A stretch of DNA of 64,000 nucleotides from Paralvinella palmiformis (lineage: Eukaryota; Annelida; Polychaeta; Terebellida; Alvinellidae): contig JAODUP010000512.1 in the NCBI GenBank assembly GCA_025642065.1, forward strand, positions 383,668-447,667. The letters are read 5' to 3'. The notes under the pieces are model-generated. The model had not been told where the DNA came from, did no database searches, and worked only from the letters and a program-made list of their open reading frames with translations. The translations under genes and the position numbers were made by a program. Of this stretch, positions 35,612-52,602 are shown piece after piece (position 1 is the first letter of the stretch; each line of letters starts with the position of its first letter).

Positions 35612-37630
35612 AAGTTAGTTGTGAAATAAATGATGGAGAGAAGATATATTACTGTGTTTCAGGCGAGGGAAGGTCATCTGGAGAATAAGATGTTTCGGGA
35701 ATAGTTGCCCATTTCCGTGATTGAAGGTACCCATCTCAGCGAGGAATTATGTGATATGCACTGATCTGCGGCTGGCTTTAGTTATTCTATTTTTACTATT
35801 TTATAGTTTTGCTGCGAGATCTTAAGTCGATTTTGTTTTCTCGGCTAGAACATCGTGGTTAGAGTTCTCAGATAGAACAGTAATTGTAGCAATTAGAAGT
35901 CATCAGGCGCAGATGTTCAAAAACGTAGTATGTTCATTCTTAGGTCTTACCCGGATGTCGTTCATCTTGTGCTATGGCAATGACTCTCTCTCTCTCTCTC
36001 TATCTATATCTCTCTGTGTGTGTGTGTGCGTGTGTGTGTAATATGGGAAGCCGATTTATTTCTTGCACGGCACCAATGCCAGTGGTATCCCGTATTATTT
36101 TACCAGTCTCGAGATACCTCCATCTCGTACTCTAATAAAACAAATGGTTCCCGTGCAAATTTCGATATTACTACGCCATATTAAAACAAGCAGCAGAGCC
36201 GTACAACATATATTGCAACCTATCTAGCGGATGAAGCCTACTACAAAAAAGGGAGAAAAATTGCGAACAGTCGTATGCCGAATTATAAATATTGATTAAT
36301 CCAAAATTCGTACTACTTTAAATGCACAAGTGTATGACGTGAATAAATCGTCATGTGGCCTGTCAATATTATCACGTAATATGGCGTTTTCGCTCGTTTT
36401 CCGTACGCGTCACTTCAGCTAAGATGAATCCATTTTACACTGGAAACAATGCCGTATATGCATATCTCCTCTCCGATCTGGACTTGGTAGAAGTATGCAA
36501 TTATTGATGGGCTTATCGCTGTTGGGCCAGCAATGGGACAAATCGGCCCGCCACACTTCATCCCCGTCGTAATTAACAGTCAGACGATATGATATCTCAC
36601 ATCCGCAGATGACTTTCTAGTCAAATACTGTCGATACCAACATAACAGTCAGCTGTCTTTAACCGTTACCAGTTACCTACCAGCTGTCTGTGGTTGGTAA
36701 TCTGCTAATTGCTCGATTAGATGTAGTTTCGTCGCGGTTACGACATTGCAGGTATACACAATTTACTTTTGTTTTAATTCTTAAAGATGCAATTCTACAG
36801 GTTTTTTTTCTTCTTCTATCTATCATTGCTTAAATTTGGATAAGTACTCAGGTGCCAACTCGATTTGTATATTCATGAGCCTACACTAAAACAGAACGCC
36901 CCCTTTCCCAAACACAAGAGGTCATTTATCGGAAACCCCCCTTACTAGGCTGTTTTAGCATTTTCCCGGGCTGCATCAGTGACACATAAAGTTTCTTTCC
37001 TGTCCATGCTAGACTGTTTTGGCTGACGTTCCTGTTTTTGAATACGTATCACACAATATCTGAGAGTGACGTGATGTGCGAGAACCTCCCAACAATCCTA
37101 ATTTGCATTTAGACATAAACAAAGCGTTTCCAACCGGAAGAGGCTAACAGGCTGTTCCTATAAATAAATAGTGGTCTTCGTGGTGGGAGGTGTACTTTAA
37201 TTTCGGCGGTTTGGCTGCGAATTTCACACATGAACGGGTACCTAGTTGCAAATATAGTTCTACGTATAACTAACAACAAAACTGACATAGATTGCGTTTA
37301 TATCTCTTTAATGTATTTTCTAACTTTGCACAAAACCGACACTGAGGCTGTAATGTGGCTAAGTCGAGAAGAATTCCAGACCAGTTAAGGTTTGTTACAA
37401 GAGAAACATGATCTGAGAATTAAAGGATTAAAATCTAAGAGTTTCGTCATTTGGTCAACTAATTTATAGCATTTGACAGTCTACGAACGTGCGTGTGTGT
37501 GTGTGTGTGTGTGTGTGCGCGTGTGTGTATGTGTGATGAAATTAACAGCTACCGGAGAGCCGTTATGTGGCTAAGATTTAATCTACTACAGCTGCTCCAA
37601 AGACACCATGCATTATTTTCTTGCTATCAT

Positions 37631-37724
<94 letters not shown>

Positions 37725-38019
37725 ACGTGGAAAAGACCTTGCCCGTTTGCACTTTACCCTCCCATAAATGCCGATGACATGTCACGAACTGCGCCGGGTG
37801 CCAATTCGACCAATGACAAATTCTACGTCGCCATTTTGTCACACCGAGTCAGCACCAGCCACGACAACGGTGGCTTAAGAGTTTTCACTTCCTTCCTGTA
37901 TCAGAGGTTGTGGGTTAGAACCCCGCCAGGTTACGGGTTAGGACGAAAGTGGGTCGTGGGGAACTACAGAATGATTTCTTTTAATTCCCAAATTTTACTA
38001 TAACACTTAAGACTGGACA
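35612..38019. other. Intergenic stretch with simple repeats, no gene seen
   Basis: It contains TC/TG runs (35984-36042), a TG run (37489-37528) and a large TA-GA run (37634-37721). A possible tRNA-like SINE head lies at about 37860-37945 with B box GGGTTAGAACCCC. No coding frame is supported. Confidence 0.45.
37634..37721. repeat. (TA)n(GA)n microsatellite
   Basis: About 57 bp of TA repeats pass into about 30 bp of GA repeats. Confidence 0.95.
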
Positions 38020-38034
38020 CGTTTCGCACACGCA

Positions 38035-38067
<33 letters not shown>

Positions 38068-38160
38068 CACCACGCACACACACGCACGCACGCACGCACG
38101 CACGCACGCCCACGCACGCACTGCACACTGACACACACACACACACACGCACACACATAT
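38020..38160. repeat. CA/CG dinucleotide-rich repeat
   Basis: Alternating CA and CGCA units with interruptions give a Cys/Val low-complexity frame on the minus strand that is not a gene. Confidence 0.9.
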
Positions 38161-38237
38161 AAACGCCCCCCAACTGTCAAAAAATCAAAAATTCCCCATG
38201 GTTGTTGATAGCAACAGGTAAGTCATTGAGTCATCGA

Positions 38238-38787
38238 CCTGAAAGAAAACTAGACCGAACACGGCAGCCGATTTGATGGTAAACAGGTCCCAACTTCCGG
38301 TCACGGAAAAAGGAACGCAGCCCTGAACACGGCAGGTTTTTTAAACAGGTCCAATGAGGTTTTTCGTTGGTTGCATAAACCGTGGGAGTAAAAGTAATAC
38401 AAAAGGAATATCTTTTCATTGGTAAGTATAAGGAAATTAAAATAACAGTTAAAGCATTGGATTTGTTTTGGCGGGAAATTAAGCTTAACTATTATTATAT
38501 TTAGCCTATTCGACAACCCCCTTCTGTCTCTGGCGTTTGATCCCAACTAAACTAGATCTACGGACTTACATAAAACGACATTTATATATTTCGTGGCATA
38601 TAATAGGACAGGAATGATACAAATTGTCTGCACACAAAAAATCACATTAAATGTCCGTATTGATAGGTTCAAAACTCGAAACGCAGCCGCTTCAACGTTG
38701 CTTTTTGCCTCTACCGGAAGTCAGCGCTGGTTGGTCATGGCGGCCCATTCAAACACCACTGACTGTTCGGTCTAGTTTTCTTTCAGG
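38238..38787. mobile_element. 550-bp non-autonomous DNA transposon with 24-bp inverted ends
   Basis: CCTGAAAGAAAACTAGACCG, extending to GAACA, begins at 38238 and is exactly matched by the complement of the sequence ending at 38787. Beyond this core, imperfect inverted similarity continues to an ACTTCCGG block on each side (about 38294 and, inverted, 38714). The interior encodes nothing. The family was not recognised. It lies 138 bp beyond the stop codon of the cysteine-rich gene, probably in or next to its 3' UTR. Confidence 0.8.
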
Positions 38788-38925
38788 GTCAATGCATTGA
38801 CCACAAACGGACGGACATCAGCAATAACAACAACAGAAACGCGTGAAAATACGTTAAATATATGTATATATTTATCTATATGTATATATTCTATTTACAT
38901 CAACAATGAACATATAATGACGTTC

Positions 38926-44536
<5,611 letters not shown>

Positions 44537-45749
44537 TCTAAGCGAGAGGCCGGCCACATTAAGGCCACGGCGGTGTTGTTGACAGTGTTCAGGCCCAGCC
44601 GCCCGGTGAATGGGCGCGATCGATGTGGCTCCCTCTAGCGGCTGTACAAGAAGAAGTTGTCGATTTCCAGCGCGGTCTAATTGTTCCAGAAGGCCGTCCG
44701 GCACGGATTAGACAAACATTAATCGTCTCCCGGACAGCGGCGGCGAAGGTATCACTTTTCGATTTTCCGCGTCGACCCTATACGAGGAGTTCTGGAAGTT
44801 CGTTGTTGCCGTTGCTGTTGCTGTTGTTGTTGCTGTTCCTGCTACTACTACAGCCGACGGCGACGGCGAAAGGAAATCACCGACGAGAAGAACTTTTCGT
44901 CGGGTGTCTTTTCTTTGATGTGGCGGTCCGGATGGCCGAACTTCCGGCGCGTCCCGTGTTTGAAGTGCTCTCGATGCTCAAATCGGGATGAACGGCTTTC
45001 GGCAGAACATTTCGCTCCGGAACCCGCAACAACGTAACGACGCGTGTCGAGTTAAACTCCCTCCCACCCGCGCTGAGCCCGTTACCGACGAACAATCGAC
45101 GGTGGCTTTAGTTCCGGGAAGCGCCGGATATCCGGATGATTCGGGATATTCCGTTCGGAGTCCAGGATTCGCGAGCAGGCTACTCGCCTGAGGCGCGACA
45201 TCGGTCCGATTCGTCGAAGCCCCGAACGGTGACGAGATCTGCCAAGGACTGTTACACTTTAACTGGCCGGGATCCGAGAAAAACTACGCCGAAACGACAC
45301 CGGGTTGGCGAAGGAGTGGTTATCGCGGACTTCGTGTACTGGTGTCAGACATCCGTCGGGTCCAGTTGGCGTTCAAAATGGCGGAAACGCGCAAGAGCAA
45401 CTCGTGTACTGTCAGCAAACGAGTACGCGAATGTTACTTTTGGCGGTTGCCGAGAACACCGTCTTGGCTGCGTGTTTCAGACACCCGTACACACACACAC
45501 ACACACACATCAATATGCAAACATCTCCGGTCTGAACGCATCAAATGTCTTGTTTCTGTGATGACTACGCCATCATCCTCTCGGCTGGGTCACTGAACGC
45601 TGGCTGGCGCGCGGTTACTTCGAAGACGCCCCCTGGCGGCGGTTAATGCCGACTAAAACTGCCAGATTCGCCGTCGGAATGAATGACGGAGTGATGAGGC
45701 GCCGTCGAAACACACGTAGCAGACGATCCTCCCGGGCCCGCTTTGCCGC

Positions 45750-45783
<34 letters not shown>

Positions 45784-48483
45784 CGATTTTCCGCCGGAAG
45801 TATCCAGAACGTGAGCGGCAATTAACGGTTCCGGATCAACAATTGATAATCGTATCGAAGCGATCATCTGGCAGCCTGCAGGTGATGCGGAATTATCCGG
45901 AAAACGGTCTCGGTATAGGAAGGAAAGGCGAGAGGGAAACAAACCCCGAGTCGAATTCCAGTAGCTGCGGGAAAACTCTCTGCATTTGACGTACGGGCGC
46001 CGCGGAAAGAAGGCAACGACTCGGATTCGGCATCCATGATTTGGTTGGCCGAGCGAGTCGTGCCCGAGACCTTGAGTGGCCGCGTCTCGGAAGCTCGCTA
46101 CGGCCCCGATCAGCGCAGGCCGAGGCGTGTCGAGCACGTGGTGTCGGTTATTTCTCACCGTTATGGCCGTAAATTAACATTCGGTCGGCCGCTTGAAGTT
46201 GGCGGAGGGGGGGGGTGGAACGGGCGTGGGTCGGGCTCCGAACAGCTGTCGTCGGTGGCGCGTGGCCTACAGTACGGGGCCTGTAGTGGAGGTGGGTATG
46301 GGTCTCGTTTGTGGGGGGAGTGTCGTGATGGCACTGGCTCAGCGGACTAAACCTACATATTAACTGAACGCATTTTTTTCACAGAGCCATACATACATAA
46401 GCTGACATATTGTTACCATGTCAGGATGGGGTTTTCCTAACAAAAAGGGGACCCCAGAATGGCTTTTCGTATTTGACAAATATCCTCAAACTGCCGAAGT
46501 CTCTTATACGGTAAATCGTAAATCCTGATAACAACTGTTCCACTATTTAGCAGACGACTAAATACGAGCCACCTTTTTTCATGGCTGCGCGCGTACACAC
46601 ACACGCGTGCGCAGAGAGAGAGAGAGAGAGATCTACGTAAGTGCATGCATGTGTTTAGCAGTCTGAAATCGTGTTTCTCCCATCTGGGCTACTCATCTGG
46701 AGACTACATTGGCAAAGGCTATATTTATCAATTTCAGGTAGAATGCTGGTTCGGGCGCGCGCGTGGGGCGTTCTCGCTGCTCACCAACAAATACTCGGAC
46801 CCAGTTACCCAGTTATCGCGCATACGTGTTAGTACACAAACATGCGTTCCAAACACAAACTAACTTACGGCTAGGATTTCCAATTACAGCCACATGCACT
46901 ATTACTTGGATTACTTCGACCAGAACTGTGGTGGGGGGGTTCTGTGTGTGTGTGTGGGGGGTGCATGCTAAATAATTGCCATCATCCACCGCATACGTCA
47001 TCAAAAAGGGCGAGGTTGCACCGATTGATCCCGAAATCCTCCGCGTAAGCGATAGCCTGGTAAACATGACCCTCACATTTCCGGGTACATCTGGCGTTCG
47101 GGAGTTGTTCGGTTCAAAGCACTCTGGTGGCGCTAAATGTTCCCGGACATTGACCATAATTCGGCGGCGTTACGGCGTCGGATCCGAACGTCCCGACTTG
47201 GCCACGTGTTCAGCTCTGGATAAAGACCGGATTAGCTGGAAATGAATTAATACGCTTTTAAATGCGTCGGCAAACCACCAGACGTCAGTCACCGGGAGTA
47301 GCCGTGGAAATTATTAATTGGTCAGATAGCCCGAGAACCGTACGAGCTCCTGTGTAAAACCAAACCAAATGGCAGTTATTTGAACCGACGTGACCTTCTG
47401 ACCTGAACCCAATCGAAGGAGACCAGGAAAGAAGCCTTTCTGGATTAAAATTTTGCTGATGGTGCTATTTTTTTTATTTTATCGCGATACCTCATATCGG
47501 GATAAGTAGGTTTAAGAACGTTTCGCAAATATTTGTTTTAATCAAATGAAGAAACATCATTATTTATTATTGCGATTTGTTAAGGTTTAGAGACCAGCTA
47601 ATTAACATCATAAACACTTGGGGGGGGGGTTGACTAATGAACAACTGTACGAAATAGTTAAATGTGTGTGCGAATTTATCGGACGATGCGGAAGAACGTA
47701 TATAGTCGCCGTCGTCCGCCATTCGACACTCTCGTCCGTAACGCCAGGGGGCGCCGCAGAATCATAAAAACAAACCGAACTTCGGCGAACTACGGTTGAT
47801 CGTAGCTCTAATATTCCATCCGTCGCCAAACTATAACCGTTTCCTACACGTCAGACGGAAACAATGGCAGATTTGTGTGGCAGCACCTAATAAGATTTCG
47901 CCAAAGTTAGCTTTAAAACTATCGCAACATGTTTACCAAAACAACAATTAACCCGCAGAAAAAGAAGGCGAAAAACCGGCGAGAAATTCCGAGTTACAAT
48001 TGTCGAGTGTTCTCCGGTACTCTATCATAATTAGTTACGTGAGAGTTGTTTTCTCTTCGAGCCACTAATCGCCTCGACGAAGTTTAAACGCGTTTATTAA
48101 CCGGATTTAAGAAGAAGCAGAAGAAAAGGAATTCGCCAAGAAACCACGCCGAATCAATCCCCGGCGGTGTATAGCATAAATAACGCACGTGATAAACATC
48201 GACGTCACAATGTTTGTCGAGTACGTCATCGTCTGTTGGGTAGACGAAAAAAAGAGGGGGGAGGGGGCGTTCATTATTTACCTAGAGACCGGGCCGAAGC
48301 CTTGAATTGGTGAGATAAATTTCGTGTGGCTTTTCCAGGCTTCGTATAATGTTTTAGTCCGTCTTCTTGTTTCCCATTGTGTTGTCAATACACACGTGTT
48401 TTACAGAAGGAAAAAAAGCGGTAGCTGTCGGTTAAAAACTTTAGTGAAACGGGATCCCGATTGTCTGGAAACCCTTCCTCAAA

Positions 48484-48530
48484 TGAGCAACTGGAACAGC
48501 TCAGGGGGTAAAGTGGTTTCCCGATTCGAA
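48484..48530 (+). mobile_element. Possible tRNA-like SINE head
   Basis: AACAGCTCAGGGGGTAAAGTGG followed by GATTCGAATTCCCC resembles tRNA-like A and B boxes, but the spacing is short. Weak evidence. Confidence 0.25.
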
Positions 48531-49086
48531 TTCCCCGTCTATGATTTACTCAGCTGCAGGACGTATTCGACCATTTCGGTTCGGCAAGATCTTATTCTCG
48601 ATGTTGACATTGCGTTATGCAGCGAACATCCCTCAGGTCGTGACATATTATTCACACGTGTTTTCATTAATCTTGAAGACTCGCTGTTATGTGTACTTAA
48701 CAGCTGCCTTAGTCGAGCTAAACATTACTTACTGAGGTTCCTATGGTCTTGCAAACTTACTAATCTTTATACGTGGTACTGATATATAAATGGCGTGCGA
48801 TATAAAAATTTAAAAAAAAAGTAAAACCTATAAACATTTTCAACTTTTTAAACACTGAAATAATTATTAACAACAAATATTTTGCTTATAACAAGACAAA
48901 ATTCTCATTCGCCTCTGGCATCCATTAGGTTTTGGGTAGGACGTGACTGCCATCGTCGGGATAAACAAGATGGTTTTTGGTAGAAATTATCAAATTGATG
49001 AAAACGAGAGGACATATTTATTTTGAATCATGACGTCTTCGTGTTTTAATTGTTCTTAATGAATTGATCGCAGTATGATACGTTCG

Positions 49087-49393
49087 CTCGATCACTCACT
49101 CACTCACTCACTCACTCACTCACTCACTCACTCACTCACTCACTCACTCACTCACTCACTCACTCACTCACTCACTCACTCACTCACTCACTCACTCACT
49201 CACTCACTCACTCACTCACTCACTCACTCACTCACTCACTCACTCAATCTATCTATCAATCAATCAATCAATCACCAATTAACTCACTCACTCACTAACC
49301 AATTCCCTGACCAAGTCACTCACCAACTCACTCACTCACTCATTAACCAAGTCACTCATCAAGTCATTCACTCACTCACTCACTCACTCACTC
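49087..49393. repeat. (ACTC)n tetranucleotide array with degenerate end
   Basis: About 155 bp of perfect CACT repeats are followed by 150 bp of variants (ATCA, AACC, CAAG insertions). The resulting Thr-His-Ser-Leu open frame is not a gene. Confidence 0.95.
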
Positions 49394-49544
49394 CGTTCGG
49401 TTTATATAAAAATTAAGATAAAACATAAAAGCAAATAATGAAAGAGATTATTTGGTACCTCCGAGTCAGAATGAAAACAACCACCTCAACCTGGCAGTAC
49501 CAGTAGTAGAAAGATTTAAATATCGAACATGGAAAGCGATTCTC

Positions 49545-49548
<4 letters not shown>

Positions 49549-49600
<52 letters not shown>
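49549..49600. repeat. (TA)n microsatellite
   Basis: A pure TA run of about 50 bp. Confidence 0.95.
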
Positions 49601-49602
<2 letters not shown>

Positions 49603-49826
49603 AAATGTATTTCGTTATAATGCTACTTCGTTTTATCCCAGTTTTCAAATTAATTATCAGCGCATGAGCGATATTTGGTGAAAATAACCCTGTTTTATTA
49701 AGACACGGAGCAAATGTGTTCCCAGTCTCTGATTGGAGGATGAAAACCAACAGTTAAATTCATCTTTTATTTCCACATTCTCCTTCATGATGTTGTGAGC
49801 CGAGAAATTAATCTCTGGAAAAGTTT

Positions 49827-49903
49827 CGACCTCTTGCTGGGTTCGAACCTGTGTCCGTTGGCATCAAGTGGCGGGTGCTTAACCGCTAGGCCACCGGAGC
49901 TCA
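49827..49903 (-). mobile_element. tRNA-like SINE head, unassigned family
   Basis: On the minus strand GGTGGCCTAGCGGTTAAGC (A box) and GGTTCGAACCC (B box) are placed about 50 bp apart, as in a long-variable-arm tRNA. The ends do not form a convincing acceptor stem, so a SINE or tRNA pseudogene is preferred. Confidence 0.55.
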
Positions 49904-50002
49904 CTTTTTAATGCTGATGATGTTTTGTTGTTAATGCTGATAGAAATTTGTCTCTATTTAAACGGGTTGTCAAGCCAATCCAAAGTTCGCAGTTTAGCAT
50001 AC

Positions 50003-50208
50003 GCCACAGGGCGCCTCCGTGGTCCAGCGGTAGCGTGTTGGACCACAGATCACTACCACCCGTGTTCGAATCTCGGCGTAAGCATATCTGAAGGCTGTTT
50101 CCTCTTTGACTTCGCCTCATTAATGACCTTTGGAGGTCGCTCGGCCCATTTAGCCTAACATGTGCACAAAAGTGGCCGTAAAACATCAATCATCATCAAT
50201 CATCAGCC
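50003..50208 (+). mobile_element. SINE family A copy with short target duplication
   Basis: From GCGCCTCCGTGGTCCAGCGG at 50011, through B box GTTCGAATCTCG, to CATCAATCATCATCAATCA near 50202. GCCACA occurs on both flanks (50003-50008 and just after 50202), a possible 6-bp target duplication. Confidence 0.83.
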
Positions 50209-50309
50209 ACAACACACTTTGAAGTGACATGTATTATATTATTTGTTGCATTTATGATTGCAATAATCACAACGGTCGTCTGACTGACTGACAATTGAAA
50301 TATTTCAAA

Positions 50310-50522
50310 CATCCTATTTCGTTATAACCAGCGCGATTTATATTGATTCAATGCTGCTGGGGCCGAAAAATCACTTCGATTAAAGCAAATTTTCGTTGTA
50401 TAAATTTCGTTATATTCCAGTTTCTTTACTATGGAAGTGTATGGAGGCTTGGCCGGATCAGCTAACTACTTCGCCTTAAGATACAATTTCGTTATATCCT
50501 AGTTATTGATAACCAACTTTTA

Positions 50523-50523
<1 letters not shown>
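50310..50523. mobile_element. Possible pogo-like transposon end
   Basis: The right edge, on the complement, reads CAGTAAAAGTTGGTTATCAA and abuts a TA run (50527-50557). TTTCGTTATA words recur inside (about 50318, 50406 and 50487). No matching left end was found. Confidence 0.3.
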
Positions 50524-50561
<38 letters not shown>

Positions 50562-51131
50562 TTTAAATAATTCTATATTATTTACATTAACCAACTCAGT
50601 TTGATCAGGATTTTACTTTACACACTATCTCCAACTAGTTAATCTACGCGCGGGGGAAAGTACCTGTGTGTATCTCTGTGTGTTTCGAGGTGAAACAAAG
50701 AAATAAACTTTGAATAACGTCACCATGTAAACCACAAAATATACTACAACAACCATTATGATGACTGTATGTAATTCATAAACTAAGTCGGTTTTCTACA
50801 AAATGAAGGGTCACTAGGTTTATGGTATTTGCTGTCCTTCAAATTGTCGCCTAGAATTTTGTGGAAATATTCCTCGGGTGTCCTTGTATTTGTATATCTA
50901 GTACAACACGCACGTACTCGTGGTTGTACCACTGTCATCCTCGTAGTTCGGGGAATCAACGTGGTTTTAGTTTGTTTTGATGTCTCAGTTTACATCCTGA
51001 TCGTAATCGCTGAATCATGGCACCGTAATGTTTATCTAGTTAATGTTCTCGTATAGCAAATTTTACATTATCTCCTAATTAGCGTGTTTGTCACATTTCA
51101 GGACATCAACACACACACACACACACACACA

Positions 51132-51298
51132 CACAGGCTGATGAGTAGACCAGACACATGCTTAGATATACGCACACATCTATCAATATGTGGAGGTATG
51201 GAACAGTTGATTTTTAGATTAATGTATGTATAGTTGTATTTAGATTTATGGAGGTAGGTTTCGAAGGATGTTTAGATATGTTGATGCTCTGTGCCTGT
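51132..51298. repeat. 167-bp direct repeat, copy 1
   Basis: From CACAGGCTGATGAGTAGACC to GCTCTGTGCCTGT. It matches 52436-52602 over 167 bp with no indel seen and only about nine mismatches by eye. A CA run immediately precedes this copy. Confidence 0.92.
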
Positions 51299-51899
51299 TG
51301 CCTCTTACTATGTACCCTAAAACGCACATTGCCCGTGCCAGACATCTTATCTATTTCCATCCAGATTCCTTATTACACCAATGTAAGAAAGTTATGTCGT
51401 TGTTGCAACATGTTTGAGTTTATTAGCTTTGTTATGTAGAATGTAGAATCTATATTGTTGTCCTCTTATGTGGTCTGGCGAAACGACCTATTAATTCATA
51501 CAATGCTGCTTGATGGATTTATACTCCTGGAGTCGTTTGTTACTCCGGCAGGCATCTCCATGGGTATTAAGCTGCGGACAGAGTTTTTCCCATATTATGA
51601 GTAATTAGATTACACTGATATAGGAAATTTGTTAAATGTATAGCTATTATAATCCCGACGTGTCATTCGCAGTATCGGAGATCTGCCTGAAATCCGCTGT
51701 TCTCGACCATGGGTCAAATAGATCAAGTGGATAGGCGCTTTAATTTAGATCCCACCACACCTAACTGCATATACTTAGGGACGCTAAATTAAGCGTGAAT
51801 GAACGTTCCCTTAGTGATTAACGGAAACGTATGAGGGTTAGCTGTTAGGTTCGAGTAAATTATAGTATTTACTCAGGTTTGAGACGATATTTCGTTCTA

Positions 51900-52240
51900 G
51901 TCCAGTAATAATCCATTGTGCGGTATTGCTACTTTGTTTTTATTTTAGTTTAATCGCTTTAGTGAGTCCATACTGTGTTAGTGTACATTCTCTTTGTTAT
52001 GAACAAACTGTAATGTTTGTTAACACGCTGAGGCTATATATAGGGCTTGAATTTTCACTTAGGTTAGAGAAGAACTTCGACGCCAGACCAGTCGGACGTG
52101 TATTGATACATGGTTCATATAGGTAGGATTTATTCAGTTATTCGAACCCAGAATAAAGCTGAGGTCAGCATCTGAGGTGTCGAAATGCTTTATATACTGG
52201 TTTCTTTTGGACCACAGAAAATTACTGTTGAATGTAAACT
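51900..52240 (+). promoter_or_regulatory. LTR-like segment (TATA and AATAAA), tentative
   Basis: TATATATAGGGC at 52035 lies about 117 bp before AATAAA at 52152. This promoter-plus-polyadenylation order is seen in retroelement LTRs. I could not define TG...CA ends or a target duplication, so this is only a suggestion. Confidence 0.25.
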
Positions 52241-52435
52241 GTGGTGTCAAAATAGTTTATGATATGTATGTAGCAAGTCACCATTGAACCACACGCACGT
52301 GTTGTTTGTTGCGAGCTGTGGTATCAAATGGTATGTTTATTACGTGCTTCCGCTTTTTGTACGTAGCCTGCGTGTAGCCGCTTTCCTGTGGGCGTGACAT
52401 ATTTGTCGCGTACGAAAAGCGAATTAGCTGGTACC

Positions 52436-52602
52436 CACAGGCTGATGAGTAGACCAGACACATGCTTAGGTATACGCACACATTTATCAATATGTGGAGG
52501 TATGGAAGATTTTATTTTTAGATTAATGTATGTATAGTTGTATTTAGATTTATGGAGGTAGGTTTCGAAGGATGTTTAGATATGTTGATTCTCTGTGCCT
52601 GT
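52436..52602. repeat. 167-bp direct repeat, copy 2
   Basis: The second copy starts 1,304 bp after the first. It ends within a few bases of the point where reverse-transcriptase-type coding sequence begins (about 52606). Confidence 0.92.

Noticed and set aside
45136..46158. Frames of 141 and 171 codons in the CpG-rich block
   Set aside because: Both cross TA or CA microsatellites and lack motifs.
48324..48782. 152-codon + strand frame
   Set aside because: It spans a possible SINE head and shows no domain, so chance is more likely.
49075..49416. 113-codon Thr-His-Ser-Leu repeat frame
   Set aside because: It is a direct translation of an ACTC microsatellite; there is no evidence of a gene.
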